A stretch of DNA of 64,000 nt from Bacteroidales bacterium H5 (GCA_001701225.1 DAAQ01000021.1:119237-183236); one strand, 5' to 3'; shown: positions 26,983 to 36,750, counted from the first letter of the stretch. Made by a program: numbers and translations. The notes: generated by a model not told the origin, from the sequence alone.

Positions 26983-27582
26983 CGGTCCGGTGAATTTCTT
27001 TATGGGGTTTCCTCTCTGGAGGGTGTCGTGGTTGGTCCATCGGCGGGTGTGTGAGGCGGCGAGGGCGAGGTCGTTTGCTTGGCGGAGCCTGAGCTTGAGG
27101 AGCTCGCGGGCGATGGCCTTGTTGCGGGACTGGGAACGTTCTGCCGAACATCGCACGGTGAGGCCGGTGGGGATGTGGGTGGCGCGGACTGTGGTCTCTA
27201 CCTTGTTGACGTTCTGTCCTCCTTTGCCTCCCGAGCGGCAGGTGGTGTAGGTGATGTCCCTGTCGTCAATCTTTGGCAGGGCTATCTCGTCGAAAAAGCT
27301 GATTCCGACAAACCAGTTGCTGCGGCGATGTGTGGGACGATAGGGATTGCTCGTGGAGCGCCACAGGATTGTGCCCTGCCACTCGTCGATTGTTGAGGGT
27401 AGGAGAGGTGTTTCTGTGGCGAATGTCATTGACATATAGCAATCTTTGGCCTGATTGTGAGGCTCGCAGTCGGTGAGCTGCAGTGAGGGGATTGCTTTAA
27501 GCATCTCGCGGGCGACGAGGGTCACGGCTCTTGCACACTCGACGGGGCCTCGTCCGGCAGTAATCTGTATGTATTTCATCAT
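26977..27582 (-). CDS. prfH: Peptide chain release factor-like PrfH
   Basis: The GGQ motif sits in CRSGGKGGQNVNKVE and is followed by the basic peptidyl-hydrolysis domain. The 201-residue protein lacks the codon-recognition superdomain of RF1/RF2. PrfH is known as a release factor homologue linked to RtcB2 that rescues ribosomes whose decoding centre is damaged. It overlaps the RtcB gene by 4 bp (ATGA) and is co-translated with it. Confidence 0.9.
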   Translation of the reverse strand: MMKYIQITAGRGPVECARAVTLVAREMLKAIPSLQLTDCEPHNQAKDCYMSMTFATETPLLPSTIDEWQGTILWRSTSNPYRPTHRRSNWFVGISFFDEIALPKIDDRDITYTTCRSGGKGGQNVNKVETTVRATHIPTGLTVRCSAERSQSRNKAIARELLKLRLRQANDLALAASHTRRWTNHDTLQRGNPIKKFTGPL

Positions 27583-28775
27583 TCTTTGTCTTTGATGTTG
27601 AGCCGGGGTCTTACCATTGTCAAGACCTCGACTGTGGGCCTTATCAGTCCGAGTATTTCTTCTGTGGATTTGTAGGCCATGGGGGATTCGTCGATCGTGG
27701 ACTGGCAGACGGATGTCGAGAATATTCCCGACATGGTTTCTTCAAAATCGCTGAGTGCTATCTTTTGTCTGGCTTGTGTGCGGCTCATCAGGCGTCCGGC
27801 TCCATGCGGGGCGGTGTTGAGCCATTGGCTGTTGCCGCGGCCTGTGCAGATGGTGATGCCGTCGCGCATGTTGAAAGGGATTGCGACCTTGCGTCCTTCG
27901 GATGCGTCAATGGCTCCCTTTCGCAGCATGGGCATATCGTCTGTGACAGAGATATAGTTGTGGGTAGTGAGGATAGATTCTACACATCGCGCCTTGCATA
28001 TCTTTTTCAGAATAACGAAGATGCGGTCACGGATTACCTGATGGTTGTATAGCGCATAAGCCTGTGCCAGAACCATGTCCGAGAGATAGCCTCTCAGGAC
28101 CTCTCCCCACAGCCATCCCACGTATGCGCCCCGTTTGGGGTTTTGGGCGATGCCGTGCCAGTGGTTTGCGACTTTTACTCCCAGATTCCTGGAGCCACAG
28201 TGTATCGTGAGCCACCCGTCGCCCAAGTCTATATCCTCACCATATTCTATAAAGTGGTTGCCCCCGCCGAGTGTGCCGAGGCTCTTATAGAAGATGCCTT
28301 CCTGGAGCTTGATGCGTCGGCAGAAATCGGAGATGAAGCGTGCGTCGATACGGCGCACATCGTTGACCAGCTCGGGGGCTGCAGACCGGGCTTTCTGATA
28401 TTGTGAATTGAGAAACCTGAAAAGCTCCTTCTCGTTGATGGAATTCTTGGCACAGATTTCCAGCCCTGAGGGTATGATTTCCCTTATGCGGTGGTCGACC
28501 AGTGCATAACTGTCGGGAGGGACAGGGAGTGAGAGACGGTGCATAGATATTGTGCAGCCGATATCGACACCGACATGGTCGGGATTGACATAAGTGCCGA
28601 TAGGGTAGGCCGTCCCGACATTGCAGTTGTTTCCGGCATGGACGTCGGGCATCTGCACTATCGGCACACGCTCCATTGCCGGATGGTCGCACAGTGCGCT
28701 AAGCCACTCGAGGGCCGGGGCCTCTATGTTTTCGGTGTATACTTCTGCTGAGGTCGCGTTTCCTTGAATAATCAT
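27579..28775 (-). CDS. RNA ligase RtcB family protein (RtcB2, PrfH-associated)
   Basis: RtcB joins RNA 2',3'-cyclic phosphate and 5'-OH ends using GTP and Mn2+. Metal-binding motifs are MPDVHAG, GVDIGC, GGGNHFIE and HCGSRNLG, and the guanylylated His lies in TAPHGAGR. At 398 residues it is shorter than canonical RtcB (about 480), as in the PrfH-linked clade. With PrfH it should repair and rescue ribosomes cut in 16S rRNA. A WYL regulator is divergently transcribed, suggesting induction by nucleic-acid damage. Confidence 0.9.
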   Translation of the reverse strand: MIIQGNATSAEVYTENIEAPALEWLSALCDHPAMERVPIVQMPDVHAGNNCNVGTAYPIGTYVNPDHVGVDIGCTISMHRLSLPVPPDSYALVDHRIREIIPSGLEICAKNSINEKELFRFLNSQYQKARSAAPELVNDVRRIDARFISDFCRRIKLQEGIFYKSLGTLGGGNHFIEYGEDIDLGDGWLTIHCGSRNLGVKVANHWHGIAQNPKRGAYVGWLWGEVLRGYLSDMVLAQAYALYNHQVIRDRIFVILKKICKARCVESILTTHNYISVTDDMPMLRKGAIDASEGRKVAIPFNMRDGITICTGRGNSQWLNTAPHGAGRLMSRTQARQKIALSDFEETMSGIFSTSVCQSTIDESPMAYKSTEEILGLIRPTVEVLTMVRPRLNIKDKE

Positions 28776-28823
28776 GTTTTTCGTTTTTTTTGATGCAAAG
28801 TTTGCAGCCGTGTGCGCAACTGA

Positions 28824-28855
28824 TTTGCGCAGGAGAGGATTAATTGCTATTTTTG
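28824..28855 (+). promoter_or_regulatory. Promoter of the WYL regulator gene
   Basis: TTTG (28824-28827), a 20 bp spacer and TATTTTTG (28848-28855) match the consensus exactly. The start of transcription near 28862 is only about 9 bases before the ATG at 28871, so the mRNA is nearly leaderless. Confidence 0.65.
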
Positions 28856-28870
28856 CGGAAAAATACCGAT

Positions 28871-29908
28871 ATGCCCCTCAACCGCGCAACCCTAATACGT
28901 ATATCCACGATAGACAAGTGTCTTCAGAACCATTATCGCCGCTGGACCATCGGCGACCTGATTGACGCATGCACGGATGCGCTGGCAGAATTCGAAGGGC
29001 GTGTAAATCCTGTGAGCCGACGTACCTTCCAGAACGATCTCGCACTAATGCGCAGTGACCGGCTCGGTTATAATGCTCCGATTGTGGTGCGTGAGAACAA
29101 GTATTATGAATATGAGGATCCGGATTACAGCATCACCCATCTGCCGTTGAACGACGAGGGGCTTGATGCTCTCAACTCGGCCCTCGACATACTGCGTCAG
29201 CTTCAGGGTTTCCCGCAGCTTGCCTCGTCAATAGAGACCATCAGCAAACTCAATGAGCAGATTTCGCGCCACACCGGGAGTTCCGTCCCGGCGATGGATA
29301 TGGAGCATGTGTCGGGCTACCGTGGCGCACAATTCATAGGCGCGATATACGATGCCGTGAAAAAGCGGCAGACCATCGTCATTGAGTATCAGTCGTTCAA
29401 GGCGCGGCAGCCTGAGGCGCTCGCGGTATATCCGTATCTCCTGAAGGAGTATCGTAACCGATGGTTCCTGATTGGCGAGAAGATGACAAACCGCGTGCCG
29501 CAGGTCAACATCTTTGCTCTCGACCGTATCCATGCCGTTGCCTTGGACCGGGAGCATCCTTTCAGGAAATGCGTGGATTTCGACCCGGCACATTTCTTTG
29601 ACGACACAATCGGTGTGACGAGGCAGATAGGTGACAAGGCCCGCAGGGTAGTGATAAAAATTGATCGCCAACAGGCTCCGTATGTCGAGTCTAAACCGTT
29701 TCACGCATCGCAAAAAGTTGAGCAGCGATTCCGTGACGGCAGCATCCAGATATCGCTTAAAGTAGTGGTAAACAATGAGCTCGAGCGGCTGATTCTTGGC
29801 TATGGTGGACACGCCGAGGTGATAGCGCCGCCGGAGTTCCGTGCCAGGATTGCCGAAAGCATACGCAGAGCCTCGGCACGCTATACAGACTGTCAGGAGG
29901 ATATTTAA
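28871..29908 (+). CDS. WYL domain transcriptional regulator
   Basis: The protein has an N-terminal winged-helix region (LIRISTIDKCLQ..., then SRRTFQNDLALMRSD) and a WYL domain in the middle (IEYQSFKARQPEALAVYPY, RNRWFLIGE). The C-terminal WCX-like extension ends at residue 345. WYL proteins sense nucleic-acid ligands and regulate defence or repair genes. It is divergent from rtcB-prfH, so it probably controls that operon. A TTG 9 codons upstream is rejected because it overlaps the promoter. Confidence 0.85.
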   Translation: MPLNRATLIRISTIDKCLQNHYRRWTIGDLIDACTDALAEFEGRVNPVSRRTFQNDLALMRSDRLGYNAPIVVRENKYYEYEDPDYSITHLPLNDEGLDALNSALDILRQLQGFPQLASSIETISKLNEQISRHTGSSVPAMDMEHVSGYRGAQFIGAIYDAVKKRQTIVIEYQSFKARQPEALAVYPYLLKEYRNRWFLIGEKMTNRVPQVNIFALDRIHAVALDREHPFRKCVDFDPAHFFDDTIGVTRQIGDKARRVVIKIDRQQAPYVESKPFHASQKVEQRFRDGSIQISLKVVVNNELERLILGYGGHAEVIAPPEFRARIAESIRRASARYTDCQEDI

Positions 29909-29923
29909 CAGTTCAGATAAGCC

Positions 29924-30448
29924 ATGAATTTTATTGAAACCGAACGATTGATATTACGCTCGTGGAGGGGGGAGGATTTGTCGGCCTTCATTTCCATGAA
30001 TAAGGATGAACGGGTGATGCGTTATTTCCCGGGCACGTTGAGCGACGCTGAGACTGAGGCATTCTATAACCGTATACAGGATGAATTCAGCCGCCGGGGA
30101 TGGGGGCTGTATGCCGTTGAATTGAAAAGGGGCGGTGGGTTTATCGGATATGTCGGGCTGCATGAAATCGGTTTTGACGCCGATTTCACTCCCGGGGTCG
30201 AGATTGGCTGGCGACTCGCCGCTATATATCATAACCAAGGATATGCGACCGAGGCGGCAAAGGCTGTATTGAAATTGGCAAAAGGTTTCGGAATAGGACG
30301 GTTATACTCTTTCACAGCAAAAATCAATATTCCATCCGAACGCGTAATGCAGAAAATCGGTATGGTCAAAGCCGGCGAGTTTGAGCATCCCAACCTGCCC
30401 AAAGATTCCCCTTTGCTCACCCATGTACTTTATCGGATTGATCATTGA
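29924..30448 (+). CDS. GNAT family N-acetyltransferase (RimJ/RimL type)
   Basis: It opens with ETERLILRSW and contains the acetyl-CoA signature HNQGYATEAAKAVL and the C-terminal SERVMQKIGMVKAGEF, as in RimJ/RimL-like acetyltransferases. The 174-residue length is normal. It starts 15 bp after the WYL gene and is probably cotranscribed. The substrate is unknown. A decayed copy of the same gene lies at about 53,570-53,845. Confidence 0.85.
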   Translation: MNFIETERLILRSWRGEDLSAFISMNKDERVMRYFPGTLSDAETEAFYNRIQDEFSRRGWGLYAVELKRGGGFIGYVGLHEIGFDADFTPGVEIGWRLAAIYHNQGYATEAAKAVLKLAKGFGIGRLYSFTAKINIPSERVMQKIGMVKAGEFEHPNLPKDSPLLTHVLYRIDH

Positions 30449-30536
30449 AAGGAAACGGACTGGATTGAGAGATGCAATCATCTTTTCCCTGCTTTTTATT
30501 GATGATATTATCTATTTGCAGGATGGATTATCACTC

Positions 30537-33263
30537 CTATTTGTAAGTACCAAGAGCGTCAACAATTCTTTGCTCCTCGCTGTGACCAACTGTTGAGAGG
30601 CGCAGCAAGGGGAGTCCGTAATTTGCAAGAATATAGTCTTTCATACGATCTCGATTGTATTGTTCGGTCTGCTCATTGTGATAACTGTAACCATCTGTCT
30701 CTATCGCCAGTAAAGGCTCTTTTGTGACACGGTTAATTATCAGAAAATCAATATGGGTAGCGGAATGTAATGCATACTTTGCCTCTCGTTCCGACAGGGC
30801 AGATGTGTCATAAATCAAGTATCTCATAGGATAATTCCGCAGAGCTTTAATATGAGATAAGTGCGGATATTTAGTCCGTATTTTCTCAAGTAAATCAAAG
30901 GTCAGATTCTCTGAAGCATATTCAGAATCATTTTCACGACGGAATTGGTCGACGTGAGAAAACAGGTAATCAAATATTGAGCGCAACTTACTCTGCATGA
31001 TAGTCCCTTGCTGATATCGTATGTATTCCAGGAGATCATGGATGTTACCTTTGAGTTCCTGCGGATTTCCGGTTACAACAAGGCAAAATTTATCTTTTGC
31101 GCGGGAGACGGCGACATTAAGGAGGTTGGCATTGTCCGTAAATTCAGTGATAACATCATCCGTTACACTCATTATGATGACATCTTTCTCACGACCCTGA
31201 TATTTATGGACTGTGGCGACTTCGATATCCGGGATTTGAGTATGGAATTGGTCAACTTGTTTGTTATACGGTGCAATGATGCCAGTTTGTTCTCGATTTC
31301 TTAAGAGCGGTAATAGTTCAATCTTAACTGCATCTATTTCGCGCTGATTATAATGGCCGCGACAGTGCTGCCCTGGCATCGTAGTAAGTACAAGCAGATG
31401 TTTTTCATCGTCATCGCGCTTAGTCATAACAAGCAGATTCCCTCCATAAAACCTTTGATTGCAAAAGTTTATTATATCTGGATGACATCGGTAGTGTTCG
31501 CGAAGTAGAGTTTCAGGAACCATCGGGAGAGTGGCTAACACTGAGCTTAAGAAGCTATGTCTTGCAACATCATATGAGTCAGGAATATCATAAGATTTAC
31601 GGATTTCATCCAGTTTAAGCTTATCATCATCGGTTATGACATTGGGGAGCTGCATCGTATCGCCGACAATAACAGCATTCTTTGCACAGGTGAGTGCCAG
31701 CAAACCGGTTTCAACAGACACTTGCGAGGCCTCGTCCATAATTACGTAGTCGAAAATAGTGTCGCTGTTGAAACATGTTTTGGATGAGAATGTCGTGCTG
31801 AGAACAATAGGATAGTTGTCCAGTACTTCCTTGGCATTATTGAACAGATCTTTGACAGAGGCTATTGTTTTGCGCTCGTTTTTATATCGTTGTGCAACAC
31901 TTGCTTTAAGGATTGTCATTGAATTATCGGTCAATGATTTCATCAGTGTGGCAGCATTGAGTTGCGACAGATGATTTTCGATATCATCAATCTCCTGTTT
32001 CAGTTCCTCTATTTTGCGGGTATAGAATAGCCAGTCAAGCAGGGTGATTAACCGGGGAATAGACTCATAAGTCAGGTTTTGCTTTAGACCCATTGATATA
32101 CGAAGATGCAGTTCAATCCTCAATTTGTCAAACATACGTTTGATACGCTTCATCAGTGATGTTGTGTCGCCCTGATATATATTCGCATAATTTTTCAGCC
32201 GCTGTAAAATTCTAAGGATGTAGGCAGAAGCCATTTTCACTTTCTTCTCGCTTAGCTCTCCAGCATATTCCATTTTATAATGTTCCTTTTCCACCTCGAC
32301 CTGGGCCAGTTCTTGTCGGCAAGAGGCCAGCCTTTCATGCATCTCAAAAACGGACTCAACCTTTTCAAGACTGACTTTCACTTCTGAGGATGCGCGTCTC
32401 AGCTCCGTCCCACTCCTGTCCCATGATGGCAGTTCAGGATTCAGAGAGGGCTGATTGGCAATGAATGCCTCCTTATTCTCTCTATTGCCCAATGGCGCCA
32501 CAAGGAAGCCAAGTCCATTTTTACTAAGTTTTTCTAAAACATTCTCCGTGGCAGAGTTATTGTTAGAAACAACCAATATCGATTTTCCTTCAACAAGAAG
32601 GTTGGCGATGATATTAAGAATTGTCTGAGTCTTGCCGGTCCCTGGAGGCCCTTGGATGACACTTATCTGGTTCGAGAGGGCTGCTTTGACGGCTCTTTCC
32701 TGACTCGCATTGCATCCAAAGGGGAAGAGTATCGTGTCTTTCTTACTTTTCTTTATCCCACGCTGAGAATCCAGATAAACTGCGGCGGCCGTTTTCTCAT
32801 CTACATAGTCAATCCGCGAATATATTGCAGCCAAAATCCCTTGCGAAGTTACATTCTCCTCATCGGCACCAAGAGTGCTGATTCCGGCACATTGATGCAT
32901 GTAATCGAATACTCCTGCCCCTTTACCGACTATGCAAGATCTTTTGACTTCGACAGCGTTTCCCGAAAAGTGCCGCACGAAACCATTTGCATACTTTATA
33001 GCGTAAAATTTCCCTGCATCTCCAACGAATAGATGCATTGACATAACATTATTTTCCCGCTGACCATTCACATAAATGTGGCAGTTCTCGATATCGAGTG
33101 TCAACGGATTAGTCAACCAAAGCACATTGTTCCTTGAATAAGAATAGGTCTTGGCAGAATTCTGAAATTTAATTGCGTACTGATGACCTTCAAGTCGGAT
33201 TGATTCAACTTGAAGCGTCTTATCCACCCCACTGATTAATATGATATGATTTTCAGGATTCAT
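30537..33263 (-). CDS. Superfamily 1 (DNA2/NAM7/UPF1-like) helicase with C-terminal nuclease-like domain
   Basis: The helicase motifs are complete: GPPGTGKT at 205-212, IMDEASQVS (motif II), REHYRCHPDI, VHKYQGREKD and NVAVSRAKDK (motifs III-VI). The last 150 residues have HIDFLIINRVTKEPLLAIETDG, a DUF2726/PD-(D/E)XK-like pattern. Fusions of this helicase family with nucleases occur in phage-defence loci such as Mokosh, but this domain pairing is not proof of that. The 908-residue gene stands alone. Confidence 0.8.
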   Translation of the reverse strand: MNPENHIILISGVDKTLQVESIRLEGHQYAIKFQNSAKTYSYSRNNVLWLTNPLTLDIENCHIYVNGQRENNVMSMHLFVGDAGKFYAIKYANGFVRHFSGNAVEVKRSCIVGKGAGVFDYMHQCAGISTLGADEENVTSQGILAAIYSRIDYVDEKTAAAVYLDSQRGIKKSKKDTILFPFGCNASQERAVKAALSNQISVIQGPPGTGKTQTILNIIANLLVEGKSILVVSNNNSATENVLEKLSKNGLGFLVAPLGNRENKEAFIANQPSLNPELPSWDRSGTELRRASSEVKVSLEKVESVFEMHERLASCRQELAQVEVEKEHYKMEYAGELSEKKVKMASAYILRILQRLKNYANIYQGDTTSLMKRIKRMFDKLRIELHLRISMGLKQNLTYESIPRLITLLDWLFYTRKIEELKQEIDDIENHLSQLNAATLMKSLTDNSMTILKASVAQRYKNERKTIASVKDLFNNAKEVLDNYPIVLSTTFSSKTCFNSDTIFDYVIMDEASQVSVETGLLALTCAKNAVIVGDTMQLPNVITDDDKLKLDEIRKSYDIPDSYDVARHSFLSSVLATLPMVPETLLREHYRCHPDIINFCNQRFYGGNLLVMTKRDDDEKHLLVLTTMPGQHCRGHYNQREIDAVKIELLPLLRNREQTGIIAPYNKQVDQFHTQIPDIEVATVHKYQGREKDVIIMSVTDDVITEFTDNANLLNVAVSRAKDKFCLVVTGNPQELKGNIHDLLEYIRYQQGTIMQSKLRSIFDYLFSHVDQFRRENDSEYASENLTFDLLEKIRTKYPHLSHIKALRNYPMRYLIYDTSALSEREAKYALHSATHIDFLIINRVTKEPLLAIETDGYSYHNEQTEQYNRDRMKDYILANYGLPLLRLSTVGHSEEQRIVDALGTYK

Positions 33264-33332
33264 TTGTTATGGTGTCGATTAATCAATTAAATCTGCTCTT
33301 GTCAAAGATGAGAAATGCATAATAATCTTGTC

Positions 33333-34364
33333 TCAACCCGGATATATGGCGGTTTTGATAGCACCGTCGGCGCGCTTGGCGAACAGGTTGTATGCTTCCT
33401 GTATGCGGCTGAGAGGGTAGCGGTGGGTTATAAGATGTGTCGTGTCGATTTTGCCTTCGGAAATCAGCTGCATGATTCTGTCGCAGTCGCAGGCATCGAC
33501 GCCGCCTGTCTTGAGCGTGAGGTTCTTACCGTACATCCACGGCAGAGGCAATATCTGTGGCTTCTCATAAAGAGCGACAATCGTGACGATGGCATTCGGT
33601 CGGGCACAACGCCATGCGAGTTCAAACGTATCATCGCCTCCTGCAATCTCAATCACGCGGTCTGCGCCACGCCCCTCTGTCGATGTCTCAAGGACTTCAA
33701 GACATTCTGTCGGCTTGACTACATCGATATCCGGATAATGCTGTTGCACAAATTTACGGCGATCTTCCTCAGCCTCGCAAACGACAATCAGTTTAGGATG
33801 ATACAACTGCACACATTCAAGAGTGCATAAGCCCGTGGGACCGGCACCGATAATCAGCACTGTGTCCTCCTCAGAAATCTCGGAAATCTTTGCAGCCCAA
33901 TAACCGGTTGCGAGAATGTCGCCGACAAACAGGGCCTGCTCATCGCTCACATTGTTCGGAATCGGGGTGAGACCGTTATCGGCGAATGGTACACGTACAT
34001 ATTCCGCCTGGCCGCCGTCGATACGACATCCTAACATCCAGCCGCCGGAGAGGCAGTTGTTTACGTAGCCCCGTTTGCAATAGAAGCATTCGCCGCAGAA
34101 CGTCTCGACATTAACGGCGACTCTATCGCCCGGTTTTACCTTAGTGATTCCCGACCCTACGGACTCAACTACACCCACAAGCTCATGCCCCACGGTAATG
34201 CCGATCACCGCCTGAGGCACAGCCCCATGCAAAATATGTAGGTCCGACGAGCAGATGCTCGAAAGGGTAACCCTCACCACGGCATCCTTCGGATCCAGAA
34301 CTCCCGGCTTCGGTTTCTCAATCAGCTCAAACCGCCCCGGTTCAGTATATGTGAATGCTTTCAT
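33333..34364 (-). CDS. Zinc-dependent medium-chain alcohol dehydrogenase
   Basis: The family signature is clear: catalytic zinc ligands in SICSSDLH and GHE (about 61-62), a structural zinc site CGECFYCKRGYVNNC, and a Rossmann fold with VLIIGAGPTGLC. The 343-residue protein is of the threonine/sorbitol/alcohol dehydrogenase group and oxidises an alcohol with NAD(P). The substrate is unknown. It appears to be the last backbone gene before the decayed, AT-rich island. Confidence 0.88.
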   Translation of the reverse strand: MKAFTYTEPGRFELIEKPKPGVLDPKDAVVRVTLSSICSSDLHILHGAVPQAVIGITVGHELVGVVESVGSGITKVKPGDRVAVNVETFCGECFYCKRGYVNNCLSGGWMLGCRIDGGQAEYVRVPFADNGLTPIPNNVSDEQALFVGDILATGYWAAKISEISEEDTVLIIGAGPTGLCTLECVQLYHPKLIVVCEAEEDRRKFVQQHYPDIDVVKPTECLEVLETSTEGRGADRVIEIAGGDDTFELAWRCARPNAIVTIVALYEKPQILPLPWMYGKNLTLKTGGVDACDCDRIMQLISEGKIDTTHLITHRYPLSRIQEAYNLFAKRADGAIKTAIYPG

Positions 34365-34374
34365 GTCAATTATA

Positions 34375-34764
34375 TTATTTCTTTGGATAGTTTATTACCC
34401 CAGGTTGCATTATTCTTGGGATTTTCTCGGGTAAATTGGAATCTGACGCTATAAGGCGTATAACTGCCATTTCTTTCAACGAGAGAAGTTCGCTAAACGA
34501 CAATGGCGTTTCCAAAACGTCATTTTGGCATTTAGTGCCATCCGAAATGTCATCCTGCCGCAACGGCTCATCCCAACGGATATGAAATGTGCGGTTGCGT
34601 AGGGCTGCCGGAATACCGAAAACAGCTAAATTCATAAATCGCTCCAATGACTCAGAAGTGCGATGGATTCGTTTAGGGATATTTTCATATCGAGAACGGA
34701 CGAGAGCATTACGGAAGAACCATGAATGCTTTTCAAGTCTCTCTTTTGTTATTTTCCGATGCAA
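34375..34764 (-). pseudogene. C-terminal fragment of a Fic family protein
   Basis: The 129 codons include WFFRNALVRSRYENIPKRIH and ALRNRTFHIRWD, which resemble the C-terminal part of Bacteroidales Fic proteins after the catalytic domain. The frame runs into a TAA shortly upstream and no catalytic HPFx motif is present, so it is a remnant. A stretch at 34507-34543 recurs at 39641-39677 next to another Fic gene. It may still be translated from its first ATG. Confidence 0.5.
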
Positions 34765-34827
34765 CTTTTGGGATGGAAAGTGAATTTGTGCTGATTACCA
34801 AGAGGTTATGTGCGTATTCAGTATGGT

Positions 34828-34999
34828 CGAGTAACAAAGTAACAACAAAAATGTACTGAAAAGACCGAAAAAATCGGGTAAAATCTCGAAAAATACCACA
34901 TTTTTTGCTTCGTTCCAAAGAGTTCCCCGCAGTCTAAAAATAGCTCAAATTTGATACTTTTGTTGCTCGAAAAATCCGAGTAACAAACGAACAACAAAA
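34828..34999. repeat. Imperfect direct repeat CGAGTAACAAAnnAACAACAAAA
   Basis: The unit at 34828-34850 recurs at 34977-34999 with two mismatches (GT versus CG in the middle), 149 bp apart. It lies in the gene-free stretch downstream of a leftward promoter. Function unknown. Confidence 0.5.
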
Positions 35000-35276
35000 T
35001 TGTCAAATTTTATTTTGTTGTTTGATGATAACTTATTGATAATCAGTAGTTATGACTATTTGTGAGTTTTCTAAATAAATCAATTAAATTATTGATTATC
35101 AATTATTTAGCATATCCTATTTCCCGATGCAGAAATGGTTAATTTGTTGATATGCAGATTTCTATAAATCTAATCCGTACAAGTGACGTGAATTTTCTAT
35201 GTTTGTAAGTAGTTAACCGTCTGTTACTTAATTTCTTACAAGCCGCATTTGCCAAACCGACAACAGTGACTTAATG

Positions 35277-35307
35277 CAAAGATAGCGATAATCTTCCGAT
35301 TATCAAA
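35277..35307 (-). promoter_or_regulatory. Leftward Bacteroidetes promoter without an intact gene
   Basis: TTTG (35307-35304), 19 bp and TATCTTTG (35284-35277) on the minus strand match the consensus. It points into about 500 bp of non-coding DNA before the Fic fragment. A nearly identical 21 bp block around its -7 box recurs at 59820-59840. Confidence 0.55.
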
Positions 35308-35356
35308 GGAATATAGCAACTTTAACTTTTCGCGCCATACAGATGAGCGTACAAAG

Positions 35357-36673
35357 TCAATGTGTTGTCCAATATTGATTATATATTTCGTTTATATAAA
35401 AGTGCATGATAAACCACTGCCCCTCTGGATTGCCGCTAACAAGGACATTGGCGCTAAGTGTATCCTTTTGATAAATCATACGGCACTTAGTCGCAAATGA
35501 AATCTCTTCTTTCGTCTTGTCGATAATATTTAACTTGACTTCAATCTCTGATATAGCAGGGGCACAATCTTTAATGGAGACAATTTTGTAATCAAGCAGC
35601 GATAAGTCATCTATAAGACTTTTAATTTTTTGAATATATTGTCCTTTACTGGCTTTATCGTGATGCCTTTCTATAATATCGTGCATCTTTCCATAATTCT
35701 TCTTTGAGAAGAATTCCATGAAATCAGCTAATTTTTCTTCTGGTGAATTACTGATGCAAGACGCCTTTTTAAGATTTATATTATTGATGTATTCTTCTGA
35801 AATCTGACGTGGTTGCCATTTTTCAATCTTGTCTTGCATTTTTTCATTCTCCTCATGTTGCTTCTGTGCAGTGGCTAAGGTTTCATTCAATTCCTTTAAC
35901 ATCTGAAGAATACTTTTGGGCTTAGATGGTTCCGGCTTGACGTGTTTCCCACTTTCATATTGTTCCACCCAATCACCAACAGCAAATATTGTGGCTAGAC
36001 ATTTAGCAGCCACTAAACTATTGTCGTAATTGATATCCTTCCCATGCAGGATGCCGTTGCGATAGGGCAGTGTGATGGGATCTGTATTGACTCTCTTTCG
36101 TGTTTTGGCATAGATTTTAGCTATGCTTGACAAACCACTTTCATGGCCAACGATAGAATTCCAAAGTTTAGGATTGAAATCTGACGCAAAGAAGCCTTTA
36201 TTAGATTTTGTTACTTCATCAATGACACCATCGATTATCATTAAAAAGACAGGTATACAACCGTGAAACCTTTCGTCTTTGTAATCATCATACGCTTTTA
36301 GAAGCAATTCGTACCTCTTCGTAAAGCCTGTATGATTCTTTAGTCTAGTGAGAAGATACCTTATACTATCATTATTTGCATAGTATTCTAATAATAATTG
36401 TTCACCATCCTCGCGTTTATTATCTTCGGCTAACCTTACTGCGTTCCTCATTAAGTCAGAATTCATACTTTCATATGCAATCCAGCCTAATTCTGAGTAA
36501 TATTGATTAAATCTATCAGGAGTAAACCTTATATCATTTATTTGTTTTTCAATGTCGGATAATTTATTTCTTAATTCCATATTACTGATAGGTAAAAGGT
36601 CTAGTAATAGTTTCATGCCTTTTACCTGATTTAATAGCTCTGTATACGATGGGTTATCTGAAATTCCTGCCAT
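35357..36673 (-). CDS. HEPN-like protein of unknown function
   Basis: The 438-residue protein is mostly helical. YRNGILHGKD at about 208-217 is an R-N-xxx-H motif of HEPN ribonuclease-like domains, preceded by FHGCIPVFLMIIDGVID. After a coiled-coil linker (about 255-290) comes a smaller alpha/beta C-terminal domain (EIEVKLNIID ... FIMHFYINEIY). HEPN proteins often act in abortive infection and toxin systems, but this one has no partner that I can identify. It ends just after the leftward promoter region. Confidence 0.5.
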   Translation of the reverse strand: MAGISDNPSYTELLNQVKGMKLLLDLLPISNMELRNKLSDIEKQINDIRFTPDRFNQYYSELGWIAYESMNSDLMRNAVRLAEDNKREDGEQLLLEYYANNDSIRYLLTRLKNHTGFTKRYELLLKAYDDYKDERFHGCIPVFLMIIDGVIDEVTKSNKGFFASDFNPKLWNSIVGHESGLSSIAKIYAKTRKRVNTDPITLPYRNGILHGKDINYDNSLVAAKCLATIFAVGDWVEQYESGKHVKPEPSKPKSILQMLKELNETLATAQKQHEENEKMQDKIEKWQPRQISEEYINNINLKKASCISNSPEEKLADFMEFFSKKNYGKMHDIIERHHDKASKGQYIQKIKSLIDDLSLLDYKIVSIKDCAPAISEIEVKLNIIDKTKEEISFATKCRMIYQKDTLSANVLVSGNPEGQWFIMHFYINEIYNQYWTTH

Positions 36674-36750
36674 TTGATTGATGTTCTATGAGAATTGGAA
36701 AAAGGTAAAAAGATTGAGGGTAAAAGTTCTTTGTGAAAGAGGATATTGTA

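Larger units (their letters stand above)
34765..35356. other. AT-rich gene-free stretch with direct repeats and a leftward promoter
   Basis: About 590 bp without a convincing gene; two 60-codon frames on the minus strand show no recognisable features. It holds an imperfect direct repeat (34828-34850 and 34977-34999) and a consensus minus-strand promoter at 35277-35307. This looks like the leader and lost 5' part of the decayed Fic gene, or a junction of the island. Confidence 0.5.

Noticed and set aside
34733..35006. Two about 60-codon minus-strand frames
   Set aside because: No start context, no domain, AT-rich chance frames; treated as part of the gene-free stretch.
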